Under the pieces are notes generated by a model that ran no database searches, was not told where the DNA came from, and worked only from the letters and a program-made list of their open reading frames with translations. Position numbers and translations under genes: made by a program. DNA of 64,000 nt from an uncultured Lachnobacterium sp. (GTDB lineage: Bacteria; Bacillota; Clostridia; Lachnospirales; Lachnospiraceae), in the NCBI GenBank assembly GCA_900543445.1, contig UQRC01000004.1:1-64000 (forward strand), read 5' to 3'. Below, one piece after another: positions 1 to 8,058 of the stretch. The first letter of the stretch is position 1. Each line of letters starts with the position of its first letter.

Positions 1-55
1 AATTTCGATATTGATAGTGTACTTCCTACTGAAATCAATGCAAAATAGGAAACAG
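1..55. repeat. 55-bp direct repeat, copy A (cut by window edge)
   Basis: These 55 bases recur without a mismatch at 1875-1929. The copy begins at the window edge, so the repeat may be longer. On its right side it abuts the 3' part of a broken DUF1016 nuclease gene. The other copy abuts unrelated sequence. The repeat has short inverted ends (TTCCTA/TAGGAA) but no recognisable ORF. It could be the end of a mobile element or a recombination scar. Confidence 0.75.
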
Positions 56-370
56 AATAACGGGCAATATCATCATCTGTATCGGAACAAAGAACAATAC
101 CGATTGTTGGGTTATCGCCCTCACTGCGTTTCAGTTCATCATACATACGGATATACATGTCCATCTGTCCTACATCTTGGTGTGTTCTTCTGCTATTCTG
201 TAACCAATCAACCAATTTCTCTGCACGAGCAATGTATTGACAGCCTGATATGCAGCTTTTTGTGAGGACTCAATAATCCCACACATATCATTTAAGATGT
301 CATCGGTTTTAACAAAATTATCCATAAAACTATTTTGACCGATTTTTTCTAATTTATTCTCCATAGCCAT
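56..370 (-). pseudogene. DUF1016 (YhcG-type) PDDEXK nuclease, internally deleted and frameshifted
   Basis: The first 60-odd codons (from 370) match the DUF1016 N-terminal domain, including the NWLIGYRIAEE segment. The reading frame then shifts near position 183, and a second frame continues with QDVGQMDMYIRMYDELK and PTIGIVLCSDTDDDIARYS, which is the C-terminal end of the same family. The catalytic middle is absent. The remaining C-terminus is cut off by the 55-bp repeat. Family knowledge: DUF1016 proteins are nuclease-like and often sit beside type I restriction genes and Fic genes. The gene is dead as read. It appears to be a remnant of a defence-type locus, consistent with the Fic gene next door. 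Confidence 0.75.
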
Positions 371-389
371 CGCTCCTTGGAATTTCTAA

Positions 390-1526
390 TTACTTCTTGA
401 ATTTATATCTTCCTTTTCCGTGACCGGACACTGGTTCAATAATATCCGCCTGCACCAAATTGGAAAGAAGTTTTGAAGCACCTGAACCTTTCAGCTCAAG
501 AAGCTCCATAACTGCACTTCTTCCAAACACCTCTTCAAAACCAAACTTCTCAAAAAGTCTATGGATATGAACTGTCGTTTTTACTGAAAAATCACTACCT
601 TTTTCGGAAAGCACACTTTCAATATCCACTTTTCGTTCTTGAATGTCCACTTTTTCATTCTCAATATCCACTTTTAAATCTCCAATATCCTCTTTTTCTT
701 CGTTCAAAAGTCCACTTATATGAAGATTTCGATTATGAAGCTCATTTTTCTCATTCAAGAGCAGATTTCTGAGAAACGCTTCCAGATACTCTGTTGTTTC
801 GTGAATGCCTTTTTGCAGATTCGTATAATTTGCACGGACAAGTGCATTTCTAAAATACCACGCATTTTCTGCGAAAATATCATTGGCTGCTGTGAAACCA
901 AGCGTTCTGAGATATTTGATAAAGAACACTGCCGTTGTTCTCGTATTGCCTTCTCCGAAGATATGAATTTGCCACAACCTTGAAACAAATACCGCAAGAT
1001 GATGGATAATTTCATCCATTGAAAGTCCTTTATAACTAAAATCTTTCTCCTGCGAAAAATCATATTCAAGTGTGGCTCTCAGTTCTGAAGCACTGCCGTA
1101 CATTACAGTTGCTCCATCAAGCACCCATTCTTTCTTTGTGATGTTGTAATCTCGAATCTTTCCGGCGTGTTTATAAATCCCCAAAAAGAGTTTGCGGTGG
1201 ATAGAGATATACTCATTCGGAGAAAATGAGAACGCTGTTTCGGAAAGAATTTCTGCAATACGGGACGAAACTTTATCTGCTTCTTCGGTACGCTCATCAT
1301 CAGATAAATGAACGGGTCTTTCCTCATAATAGCTGTCGATAAGACTCTGTGCTTCTTTCATCGTGATTTTGCCTTCAATATTCTGAATGGCGGTATCAAT
1401 CAGATATTTAGATGGTTTGAGTCCATCCACTGCCTGAAGTCCGATTGCTGTACTCCAAGCATATCCCTTATGCGCTTTATCCGGTTCAGACTCCCTCAAA
1501 TATTCCTTAAACGGGTCTTTTTCCAT
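390..1526 (-). CDS. Fic family protein (probable AMP transferase) with C-terminal winged-helix-like domain
   Basis: The protein has about 378 residues. It carries the Fic core near residues 185-200 as HIFGEGNTR, a variant of HPFxxGNGRxxR: the catalytic His and the G-N-x-R phosphate-binding residues are kept, but the last Arg is replaced. The N-terminal 90 residues resemble the usual Fic N-terminal domain. A linker at about 283-305 contains the motif KVDI three times, followed by a C-terminal segment typical of a DNA-binding winged helix. I chose the ATG at 1526 because GAGGT lies 7 nt upstream; a GTG two codons earlier is possible. Fic proteins of this architecture are often found in type I restriction-modification loci. 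Here only a DUF1016 remnant survives beside it. No toxin or antitoxin partner is visible. Confidence 0.85.
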   Translation of the reverse strand: MEKDPFKEYLRESEPDKAHKGYAWSTAIGLQAVDGLKPSKYLIDTAIQNIEGKITMKEAQSLIDSYYEERPVHLSDDERTEEADKVSSRIAEILSETAFSFSPNEYISIHRKLFLGIYKHAGKIRDYNITKKEWVLDGATVMYGSASELRATLEYDFSQEKDFSYKGLSMDEIIHHLAVFVSRLWQIHIFGEGNTRTTAVFFIKYLRTLGFTAANDIFAENAWYFRNALVRANYTNLQKGIHETTEYLEAFLRNLLLNEKNELHNRNLHISGLLNEEKEDIGDLKVDIENEKVDIQERKVDIESVLSEKGSDFSVKTTVHIHRLFEKFGFEEVFGRSAVMELLELKGSGASKLLSNLVQADIIEPVSGHGKGRYKFKK

Positions 1527-1612
1527 ATCCACTACCTCGCTTCATAGTCTTATAATTCAAATCTGCATTATTCGCTTTCCTGCATACCCTCATCGGCTTG
1601 TGCAATCATCTG

Positions 1613-1795
1613 TCATACAATCTTATAAAATGTCACATCTGCGCTCTCATCCACGATCGGAATATTGATACGGTCCGGATATCCGTCATTGCGATTCAGA
1701 AAATAATCCGTTGTAAAACATGGCAAAGTTGAAGCATTCACCAGTTCATCAAAAACGGAATCATCCGTCTGCGCCAGAAACTTCGAGGCAGGCAT
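1613..1795 (-). pseudogene. unrecognised gene fragment
   Basis: A 60-codon open frame begins MPASKFLAQTDD and ends at a TAA. The same frame continues past that stop with QMIAQADEGMQESE, so it could be a longer gene with a nonsense codon. I do not recognise the family and see no convincing ribosome site. It lies between the Fic gene and repeat copy B, in the eroded zone. It may also be non-coding. The rest of the 1527-2031 interval holds only the repeat and a possible very short forward-strand trace (AIEVGYRSID near 1945-1975) that resembles aldo-keto reductases. Confidence 0.25.
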
Positions 1796-1874
1796 CCTAC
1801 TCCTGCATCATGCATTTCCATGGTCTTGGGATTTCACAAGCATCTATCCTGTTACATTTCATTTTATGAAAGTG

Positions 1875-1929
1875 AATTTCGATATTGATAGTGTACTTCC
1901 TACTGAAATCAATGCAAAATAGGAAACAG
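1875..1929. repeat. 55-bp direct repeat, copy B
   Basis: This copy is identical to 1-55. Its flanks differ from those of copy A on the right (GAAAAGATG here, AATAACGGG there), which defines a sharp right boundary. The left boundary cannot be defined because copy A is at the window edge. Confidence 0.8.
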
Positions 1930-2031
1930 GAAAAGATGCGTATTGTACGCAATCGAGGTCGGATACCGCAGCATCGATATCGGCGAGGGTGTTTTCATCT
2001 TGCCACTTTATTTCTCGTAATTACAGATAGC

Positions 2032-2649
2032 CTACCACAATTCCGGCATATTCTTGATCGAATCTTTCTCAGTAATCTCACGGATTACTTTACACGGATT
2101 ACCGGCAGCCAATGAATTTGCCGGAATATCTCTTGTCACGACGCTTCCCGCTCCGATCACGCATCCTTCCCCGATCGTAACTCCTCCGGTAATCACAACG
2201 TTGCTGGCGATCCAGCAGTTGGAACCGATCGTGACCGGTTTTCCGTATTCATCATCGTACGCCGTACCGTCTTCTTTATATTTCATATTGCGCTCCTGCC
2301 AACGGAACGGGTGCATCGGTGTTGCGATCGTACAATTCGGCCCGAAAAATACATTATCGCCGATGGTCACCGGACAGGTATCAAGCACGGTAAAATTAAA
2401 GTTTGCGAAGCACTTACTCCCTATCGTTGTAAACACACCGTAATCAAAACAAATCGGTCCCTGCAAATACGTGTCTTGCCCACAGTTCGGAATCAGTTCC
2501 GCCATAATCTCCCTGCGTTTCTCCGCATCGGTATCATAAGTATTGTTGTACATCTGTGATAATTTGTGTGCCTTTACTCGTAATTCATCTAACGTTTTAT
2601 CGCTCGGATCGTAAATCTTTCCGGCAAGCATCTTCTCTTTTTCTGTCAT
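2032..2649 (-). CDS. maltose/galactoside-type O-acetyltransferase (left-handed beta helix)
   Basis: This 205-residue protein belongs to the Maa/LacA/NodL family, which moves an acetyl group from acetyl-CoA to a sugar hydroxyl in the cytoplasm. The N-terminal cap starts TEKEKMLAGKIYDP. Hexapeptide repeats ([LIV]GxxxxI) run from about residue 60 to 190, with the active-site His in TPMHPF and the acetyl-CoA-side segment VIGAGSVVTRDIPANSLAAGNPCKVIR. The upstream in-frame ATG at 2685 is rejected because AAAGGA lies 8 nt before the ATG at 2649. The length matches the family. The gene appears monocistronic, with a terminator of the upstream ATPase gene in front of it. The sugar substrate cannot be told from sequence. 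Confidence 0.9.
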   Translation of the reverse strand: MTEKEKMLAGKIYDPSDKTLDELRVKAHKLSQMYNNTYDTDAEKRREIMAELIPNCGQDTYLQGPICFDYGVFTTIGSKCFANFNFTVLDTCPVTIGDNVFFGPNCTIATPMHPFRWQERNMKYKEDGTAYDDEYGKPVTIGSNCWIASNVVITGGVTIGEGCVIGAGSVVTRDIPANSLAAGNPCKVIREITEKDSIKNMPELW

Positions 2650-2683
2650 ATTATCTCTTATCCTTTCTTCTCTGAATTTAGGC

Positions 2684-2723
2684 ATTAAAAAGCCCTCGGA
2701 CTATGTTTATTATAGCCCGAGGG
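2684..2723 (-). terminator. intrinsic terminator after the DUF4143 ATPase gene
   Basis: CCCTCGG (2717-2723 read leftward) pairs with CCGAGGG (2693-2699) around a 17-nt loop. It is followed on the minus strand by CTTTTTAATG. Confidence 0.85.
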
Positions 2724-2806
2724 ATGTGCTTTTTGCAATCATCCGATTAAGTGGATGAAAAAATCTTGCCAGAGTAATTAAATTCCATATCACGGTTCTC
2801 CTTCGT

Positions 2807-4153
2807 TTACTGAAAGATATTTTGCTCCCGCATATATCTCTTTAGCAAAAATGCACAAAAATACGGAAAAGTAATAATGTCTTCATTGATTCCAACATTA
2901 CCCGCCATTAGTTTTATTCCATGCTTGATATCTGCATACGCATCACTTTTTATTAATTGCCGTAAAGACTTCGAACGATTAGCATTTGCTTTCACTTCTA
3001 CCGGAACAAGTTCATTTGCACTCCGAATAAAAAAATCCTCCTCCAAGGTGGAATTGTCTTTTGAGTAATAGTAAAGCCCATACCCTTGTTTTACCAATGC
3101 CTCCGCTGCGAAATTTTCATAGAGTGCACCTTTGTAAATGCCAAGATTTTTATTTGCTCGCAAATCCATTTGTGATTCATCATCCAAACTCGCTACCAGC
3201 AACCCTGTATCAGAAATATAGACTTTATATTTACTTTCATCCACATTCCCTTTTAATGGCAACTCCGGGAATTGCAAACATTCGCATACATTAATAAGGC
3301 CGGCATCTTTCAGCCATTCTACACACCCCATATAATCCTTGGATCTTCCGCCTTTAGAAACTTTTGAATATTGAAATTTCTTGTTTTCTTTCGCAAGCTG
3401 TGCAGGAATTGATCGATATACACTCAGAATTTTTGCCTTATCCAGTCCTTGTGCATATTTAACAATATCATTTTCATAATCCAGCAATAATTGATGCTGC
3501 AAAGCCAATGATCCCTCAAACGTGCCTCTTTCAATATAACTTGATACAATTGCCGGCATTCCCCCTAAAATGCAATACTCCAGAAAAAGATTTGATAAAA
3601 TCGTATGCTCCGCTTCGGAAAAAGCAATCCCTTCCAACATATGCCCAAGCATATCCAATACCATCTCTTCCGAATATCCTTTTGCCCACAAAAATTCTTC
3701 AAAATCCATAGAGTACATCTGATAATCGGTCTTGTACCCTACACTGATGCTCGCAATCCGTTGATACTGCACACCAAGTAATGAGCCTGAACATATAACA
3801 TCATACTTGGCATTTTCCTTGAAAAATTTGAGCGCCGTCGCAATTTCCGGAAAATCCTGAATCTCATCAAAAAAAATCAATGTCTCATTTTCCACAAAAT
3901 GTTTTGTAGGATCAATCCTGCTGATCAGCTTGATAATGTGATCCGTTGAAAACCCTTCATCGATAATTGATTTATACGCTGGTTCCGTAATAAAATTAAT
4001 CTCGACTACATTTTTGTAGTTTTCCCGGGCAAAGGTTCGAATTGTCTCTGTTTTTCCCACTTGCCGCGCACCCTTAATAATCAGTGGATTTCGATCCGGA
4101 TTCTGTTTCCATTCCCTCAAGAAAGCATCCGCTTTTCGAACTAGATACCCCAT
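2807..4153 (-). CDS. AAA-type ATPase with DUF4143 C-terminal domain
   Basis: The 448-residue protein has a Walker A motif GARQVGKT at about 28-35, a Walker B segment LIFFDEIQD near 98-106, and a DUF4143 domain ending with FFIRSANELVPVEVKAN, which looks like a restriction-nuclease-like D...ExK core. GGAGGT lies 7 nt before the ATG at 4153, so the TTG-initiated longer frame is rejected. These proteins are common, often multi-copy, in gut Firmicutes and Bacteroidetes. Their role is unproven, and roles in mobile-element or toxin-like systems have been suggested. A second family member lies at 23882-25231. Both are followed by intergenic palindromes upstream of their start. A terminator follows at 2684-2723. 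Confidence 0.88.
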   Translation of the reverse strand: MGYLVRKADAFLREWKQNPDRNPLIIKGARQVGKTETIRTFARENYKNVVEINFITEPAYKSIIDEGFSTDHIIKLISRIDPTKHFVENETLIFFDEIQDFPEIATALKFFKENAKYDVICSGSLLGVQYQRIASISVGYKTDYQMYSMDFEEFLWAKGYSEEMVLDMLGHMLEGIAFSEAEHTILSNLFLEYCILGGMPAIVSSYIERGTFEGSLALQHQLLLDYENDIVKYAQGLDKAKILSVYRSIPAQLAKENKKFQYSKVSKGGRSKDYMGCVEWLKDAGLINVCECLQFPELPLKGNVDESKYKVYISDTGLLVASLDDESQMDLRANKNLGIYKGALYENFAAEALVKQGYGLYYYSKDNSTLEEDFFIRSANELVPVEVKANANRSKSLRQLIKSDAYADIKHGIKLMAGNVGINEDIITFPYFCAFLLKRYMREQNIFQ

Positions 4154-4183
4154 ATCATGCACCTCCAAATTTTAAGTATACCC

Positions 4184-4219
4184 ATTATACACCTAATTGG
4201 CACCTTTTTGGGGTGTATA
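4184..4219 (-). promoter_or_regulatory. palindromic element over the putative -10 box of the DUF4143 ATPase gene
   Basis: TATACACC (4187-4194) and GGTGTATA (4212-4219) form an 8-bp inverted repeat. On the minus strand the proximal arm overlaps a TATAAT (4184-4189) about 30 nt before the ATG at 4153. A good -35 box is not evident. It is a plausible operator for regulation of the ATPase gene. Confidence 0.45.
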
Positions 4220-4232
4220 TTTTATCAAAATT

Positions 4233-4308
4233 ACATTTTTATGAGCTATTTTTTCTTTGATTTAACATTTTTATGATGGAATTATATTGTGATTGGCACA
4301 TTTTTATG
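4233..4308. repeat. three ACATTTTTATGA direct repeats, period 32-33 bp
   Basis: The 12-base word ACATTTTTATGA starts at 4233, 4265 and 4298. The spacers do not match one another. It lies between the ATPase promoter and the broken methyltransferase. The region is AT-rich, so chance contributes. Confidence 0.5.
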
Positions 4309-4387
4309 AGTGAATCTAACCATAAGGCAAATAGAGGGGTAAATAGCAAATTTAACTTCCGTTTTGCAAAAGTAACTTCTGTTTGAA

Positions 4388-4621
4388 TTATTTTTGCACT
4401 CAGGTCAATGCCGAAAACCTGCGATGCGCCCTGCTCCTGCGCATATTTGCAATGCCAACCGTATCCACATCCCAGATCAAGCACTTTTTGTCCTGAAGCG
4501 ACGGGAACAACGGCTTTAACTGATGCCATTCCCCTGCCGCGGATAATCCCTCTTTGCTGCACGGCATCTGTGCATACTCTGCAAAGAATTTTTCATCTTC
4601 AAATTCACTATAACTTGCCAT
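4388..4621 (-). pseudogene. class I SAM-dependent methyltransferase, frameshifted and truncated
   Basis: The first frame (from ATG 4621) reads MASYSEFEDEKFFAEYAQMP and EGLSAAGEWHQLKPLFPSLQDKK. The frame is then lost near 4484. A second frame continues with VLDLGCGYGWHCKYA, the glycine-rich SAM-binding motif I, and FGIDLSAKI, after which similarity stops. An intact member would have roughly 240 residues. Only about 80 are represented here, so the gene has both a frameshift and loss of its 3' two-thirds. It is flanked by another broken gene, which supports decay of this zone. Confidence 0.8.
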
Positions 4622-4634
4622 ACATTCTCCCTCG

Positions 4635-4948
4635 TTACATTTTCATATATAAAAGCGGGTATGGATTCCCTTCTTCGTCATGATCCGTTCGCTTGTACGT
4701 CACAAATCCCAGATGCTCATAGAAGCCGACTGCCTGCGGATTCTGCTCATTGACCGTCACTTCGGTCACACCATACTGCTCAATTCCCATCTGAAGCAGG
4801 CTTTTGCCAAGTCCGTGACCATAAATGTTTTTCCTATTTCCTGATTCATAAGCAAATCCGCCAGAGCCTCCACATCCTTTACCTCATATGGTTTTAGTGT
4901 AAGCCTCTCTGTCTGAATCAATGCTTTTTTCCTAATTGGCAATTTCAT
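4635..4948 (-). pseudogene. GNAT acetyltransferase chimera made of two gene halves out of frame
   Basis: From ATG 4948 the frame reads IRKKALIQTERLTLKPYEVKDVEALADLL in overlapping pieces, the N-terminus of a RimJ-type GNAT, up to GKTFMV. A different frame then supplies GHGLGKSLLQMGIEQYGV, TVNEQNPQAVGFYEHLGF and a terminal LLYMKM, which is the acetyl-CoA-binding motif A/B and C-terminus of an unrelated GNAT subfamily. The junction is near 4830. This looks like a deletion joining two neighbouring acetyltransferase genes. The product as read would be 60 residues and non-functional. Confidence 0.75.
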
Positions 4949-4967
4949 ATTTTCACTTTCTCTAACA

Positions 4968-5501
4968 TTATTTTTCTAAAATCTGCTTAATCTCATCCAA
5001 ATTATCCACGAAATAGATTCCCGCCTGTCGTTCCGGCGTGGACAGTCCCATCTCAATCATGTGATGCAACAGTTCCTTCAAACTATCATAATACCCATTT
5101 AAGTTGTAAAGAATACACGGCGCCGAAATTTGATTCAGCGAAACCTTCGACATGATCTCCGAGATCTCCTCGAGCGTTCCGGTTCCTCCCGGAAATGCGA
5201 TAAACGCGTCACCCAACTCGATCATCTTCGCTTTGCGCTCCGTCATATCCTTTGTGACGATCAGCTCCGTCAGCCCCTCATGCTGAAGTACCTGCTCCAC
5301 AAAAAACTGCGGCTCGACACCGGTCACTTTGCCGCCCGTCTGCAGGACACTTTCCGCGATCTCGCCCATCAATCCGGACTTTGAACCGCCGTAAACCAAC
5401 GCATTTCCGCTTTGTCCGATCCATGTGCCGAGTTCCCATACCGCCTTTTTCAACGCCGGATCATTTCCCTCAAACGCACCAAGATATACCGTAATGTTCA
5501 T
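4968..5501 (-). CDS. LOG family protein (nucleoside-5'-monophosphate phosphoribohydrolase)
   Basis: This 177-residue protein has the Rossmann-like fold of the lysine-decarboxylase-like LOG family (TIGR00730). It contains YGGSKSGLMGEIA at about 37-50 and the defining PGGTGTLEE at 104-112 that binds the phosphoribosyl group and holds the catalytic Glu. Family members cleave the N-glycosidic bond of AMP or modified AMP to release the base and ribose 5-phosphate. The length is normal. The start ATG at 5501 is preceded by a GGAGAA-type site. It seems to be transcribed with the small membrane protein upstream (gap 18 nt). Confidence 0.88.
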   Translation of the reverse strand: MNITVYLGAFEGNDPALKKAVWELGTWIGQSGNALVYGGSKSGLMGEIAESVLQTGGKVTGVEPQFFVEQVLQHEGLTELIVTKDMTERKAKMIELGDAFIAFPGGTGTLEEISEIMSKVSLNQISAPCILYNLNGYYDSLKELLHHMIEMGLSTPERQAGIYFVDNLDEIKQILEK

Positions 5502-5519
5502 AAAATTCTCCCCAGATAT

Positions 5520-5720
5520 TTATTCGTCTTCTTCATCCGCGTCGTTTTCATTGTAATAACCGGTATTATTGTTCCCATTATGGCTTCCGATCACTCTTTC
5601 CCCCTTCGGTGAAAGCAACATTCCAAGCAGTGTTCCGCCAAGCAGCAGACACACGCCGAGCAGAAAATACTCGCGTCCGCTAAAATTCATATCCTCGATT
5701 TTCGCAATCAATTTCTTCAT
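5520..5720 (-). CDS. small single-pass membrane protein, unknown
   Basis: The predicted 66-residue protein starts MKKLIAKIEDMNFSGREYF, has one hydrophobic helix at about 19-38 (FLLGVCLLLGGTLLGMLL), and ends in an acidic Asn/Asp/Glu tail. A longer start at 5744 is rejected because GGAGGG sits 8 nt upstream of 5720. Similar short proteins are scattered in Firmicutes without assigned function. It precedes the LOG gene by 18 nt and may share its transcript. Confidence 0.65.
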   Translation of the reverse strand: MKKLIAKIEDMNFSGREYFLLGVCLLLGGTLLGMLLSPKGERVIGSHNGNNNTGYYNENDADEEDE

Positions 5721-5817
5721 GATATTACCCTCCATAAAATCCAATTTCTTCCATACAAAATTCTAATCTAACCCACATAACAAGTCAAATTATTTGTATG
5801 CAAACACCCAGACGCGT

Positions 5818-6441
5818 TTATCTCTTTTTGCACTTTAGCCACACAACATCAAAAACAACACAGAACACAACGTAAATGAGCAAACAAGGTCCGATTCCTA
5901 AAGCAGCACTCCCATTTTGCGAAAACCTAGGACTCCACCACAATCGGTCGATGATACGATACAGCAACAGGTATATGCACACGCACGGAATAGGACTCAG
6001 CAGCCATACATTGATTGTTCCAAAAATCCGAGAGGAAGCTCTCCTATTCGTACCTATGTACTGTCCGACTCCAAAACTCAGGCACCCCATCGCCATGATA
6101 ATGAGTCCGACCGCAACAGATCCCAAAGTCTGTTCCTCCACCCAAATCATAATCGCAACAACCAGACCAATAAAATTGATTGCTGTTCCTGCCAAAGCAA
6201 AGATTCTCGCATCGGGCTTCGACTTCGTTTCCTCCGCTACCGGTTTAATTCCTTTTAATAAGAAATCGGTCGTAACTCCAAAGAACTCACTGAGTAAAAT
6301 AATTTTTTCAATATCCGGTGCGCTTTGCCCGCTCTCCCACTTGGAAACAGCCTGGCGCGAAACGCCAATCTTGTCCGCCAATTCCTCCTGTGAAATCCCT
6401 TTACTTTTTCTTAACGTCTGAATTCTGTCCGCTATACTCAT
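5818..6441 (-). CDS. XRE-family regulator with C-terminal membrane segments
   Basis: Residues 5-60 form a clear Cro/C1-type helix-turn-helix (KGISQEELADKIGVSRQAVS, then KWESGQSAPDIEKI). The C-terminal 125 residues hold about four hydrophobic helices (roughly 79-100, 108-130, 140-163, 180-202), so the DNA-binding domain is tethered to the membrane. Such proteins are common in Clostridia and may sense envelope signals. No cognate target operon is adjacent; a related XRE-membrane protein lies at 52950-53525. Length is 207 residues. Confidence 0.85.
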   Translation of the reverse strand: MSIADRIQTLRKSKGISQEELADKIGVSRQAVSKWESGQSAPDIEKIILLSEFFGVTTDFLLKGIKPVAEETKSKPDARIFALAGTAINFIGLVVAIMIWVEEQTLGSVAVGLIIMAMGCLSFGVGQYIGTNRRASSRIFGTINVWLLSPIPCVCIYLLLYRIIDRLWWSPRFSQNGSAALGIGPCLLIYVVFCVVFDVVWLKCKKR

Positions 6442-6555
6442 TACAGTTCCCGCCTTTCTTTATTTGTTAAGCCGATTCTACCAAAATTGGCGGTTGCATT
6501 ACCACCAGGAAATCCGTATATATTGTCAACCAGCAGTTGCAAACGCCTGAAAATA

Positions 6556-6605
6556 CTACAAAAGCTGCAACTCCATAAGTTCTTCCTTATGAAATCGCAG
6601 CTTTT
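6556..6605 (-). terminator. intrinsic terminator of the NUDIX-TatD unit
   Basis: On the minus strand, AGCTGC plus CATAAG arms pair across the short loop GAAGAA, with mismatches, followed by TTTTGTAG. It begins 3 nt after the tatD stop codon. Confidence 0.6.
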
Positions 6606-6607
6606 CA

Positions 6608-7390
6608 TTATACAGCCTTCGTAAAAAGCCGAAATGCATTCTCACGCGCAGTCTCTTCCACAACATTCGGATCAATGCCCTTAATCTGTGCAATCTTCTC
6701 GATCACATACGGAATGTTACGCGAATCGTTACGCGTTCCGCGGTGCGGTTCCGGTGCCATATACGGACAGTCCGTTTCCAGTAGAATCCGCTCCATCGGG
6801 ATTTCTTCGACCGTGCGGACAAGCTTCTTTGCATTTTTAAACGTCACAACGCCGCCGACACCGATGTAATAGCCCATCTTGATGAATTCATGCGCCATCT
6901 CCGGCGAGTAGGAATAACAGTGGATCACTCCCGGATTATTCAGACCTTGCTTATGAAGTTCCTGCAAAATATCCATCGTATCTTCCGCCGCATCCCTCGA
7001 ATGGATAATGACCGGAAGCATTTCCCTTCGGGCAAGCTCCAGCTGGCGCCTAAACCAGTAGCGTTGCTGCTTCTGCACATCCGCTTCCTTATCCCAATAA
7101 TAATCCAGTCCGATCTCGCCGATCGCAACCGTCTTTTGGTGCTTCGTCTGTTCCGCAAGCCATGCGAAGGTTTCCTCATTCAATCCGTCAATATCACTCG
7201 GATGCACACCGACTGCTGCATAGACGAAATCATGACTCTCGGCGATCTCTAAGGTGGTCTTAGTTGATTCTATGGATGCTCCGACATTGATAACCGGGCG
7301 GATGCCCCGCTTCGGCAGATCGGCAAGAACCTCTTCCCTGTCCTCTGTGAATTTTTCATCGTCATAATGTGCATGGGTTTCAAATATCAT
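6608..7390 (-). CDS. TatD family metal-dependent hydrolase (DNase/deoxyribonuclease-like)
   Basis: The 260-residue protein is an amidohydrolase-fold TIM barrel. Metal ligands are visible in order: HAH at residues 6-8, Glu in AIGEIGLDYYW, His in VIIHSRDA, His in GVIHCYSYS and Asp in LLETDCPYMAPEPHRG. TatD enzymes act as 3'-5' exonucleases or DNases in repair. In clostridia and bacilli tatD commonly lies near metG, as here. The ATG at 7390 has AAGGAG 6 nt upstream, so the 26-codon extension from 7468 is rejected. It follows the NUDIX gene by 74 nt and ends at the terminator at 6605. Confidence 0.92.
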   Translation of the reverse strand: MIFETHAHYDDEKFTEDREEVLADLPKRGIRPVINVGASIESTKTTLEIAESHDFVYAAVGVHPSDIDGLNEETFAWLAEQTKHQKTVAIGEIGLDYYWDKEADVQKQQRYWFRRQLELARREMLPVIIHSRDAAEDTMDILQELHKQGLNNPGVIHCYSYSPEMAHEFIKMGYYIGVGGVVTFKNAKKLVRTVEEIPMERILLETDCPYMAPEPHRGTRNDSRNIPYVIEKIAQIKGIDPNVVEETARENAFRLFTKAV

Positions 7391-7464
7391 GAACGCTCCT
7401 TCATTGTTCAGAATCAAATGTCTCTGTTTGTACGCCAATTCTGAATTCTTTCTCGTAATCTGTT

Positions 7465-8013
7465 TCAATCTTCGAAATGCGTTTCGATCATATCAAGCTC
7501 TTCGATATCAATGCAATTCGGAATCGTATTCTCTGTTACCGCTTTGCGAACAGCCTGATACTCCATCCACATAACGCTTTCAATCTCTTCCCTCTGCACA
7601 ACGAATTCCTTCGCCGGACGATCCATCCACATCAGATAGACATTGCACACCTGACGATCCACATACGGATGCTCGTGAAATTCATTCTTCACAGTTACAC
7701 GCTTTAATCCGCATGGAATCAGATCCTCTGCCTGTGCTGTCACACCAAGCTCCTCGCGAAGCTCCCTGAGTGCCGACGGAACATAATCCATGCCCGCCGG
7801 AATGTGTCCGGCACTTGAGATGTCGTAACATCCCGGAAACGAATCCTTTTCCATGCAACGCTTTTGCAGGAGCAACTCAATCTGTCCGTCCCGTCTGCGC
7901 GCGATCCACAGATGTGCCGTCCGGTGCTGGATGCCCTCGCGGTGCGCAGTCACACGATCCACCGTCTTGCCGGTCGGTATTCCATTGTCATCTACAATAT
8001 CCAGGATTTCCAT
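7465..8013 (-). CDS. NUDIX hydrolase, IPP-isomerase-like subgroup
   Basis: The 182-residue protein begins MEILDIVDDNGIPTGK, as in the YfcD-type NUDIX/IDI-like subgroup. The NUDIX box is GHIPAGMDYVPSALRELREELGV in spaced form: Gly, then the RELREELGV core with its metal-binding glutamates. The first Glu of the consensus (Gx5E) is Met here, which is a known variation in this subgroup. AGGAGG lies 7 nt upstream of the ATG at 8013. Substrate is unknown; the subgroup acts on nucleotide diphosphate-like or isoprenoid diphosphate substrates. It lies between metG and tatD, preceded by the hairpin array. Confidence 0.88.
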   Translation of the reverse strand: MEILDIVDDNGIPTGKTVDRVTAHREGIQHRTAHLWIARRRDGQIELLLQKRCMEKDSFPGCYDISSAGHIPAGMDYVPSALRELREELGVTAQAEDLIPCGLKRVTVKNEFHEHPYVDRQVCNVYLMWMDRPAKEFVVQREEIESVMWMEYQAVRKAVTENTIPNCIDIEELDMIETHFED

Positions 8014-8058
8014 ACTTCCCCTCCTGTTTTGTCTGTTATCCCTCGTATTTATCAATTC

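Noticed and set aside
1945-1975. Aldo-keto reductase remnant
   Set aside because: Only about ten residues (AIEVGYRSID) resemble the family; too short to call a gene.
5876-6421. 181-codon plus-strand open frame
   Set aside because: Antisense shadow of the XRE regulator gene.
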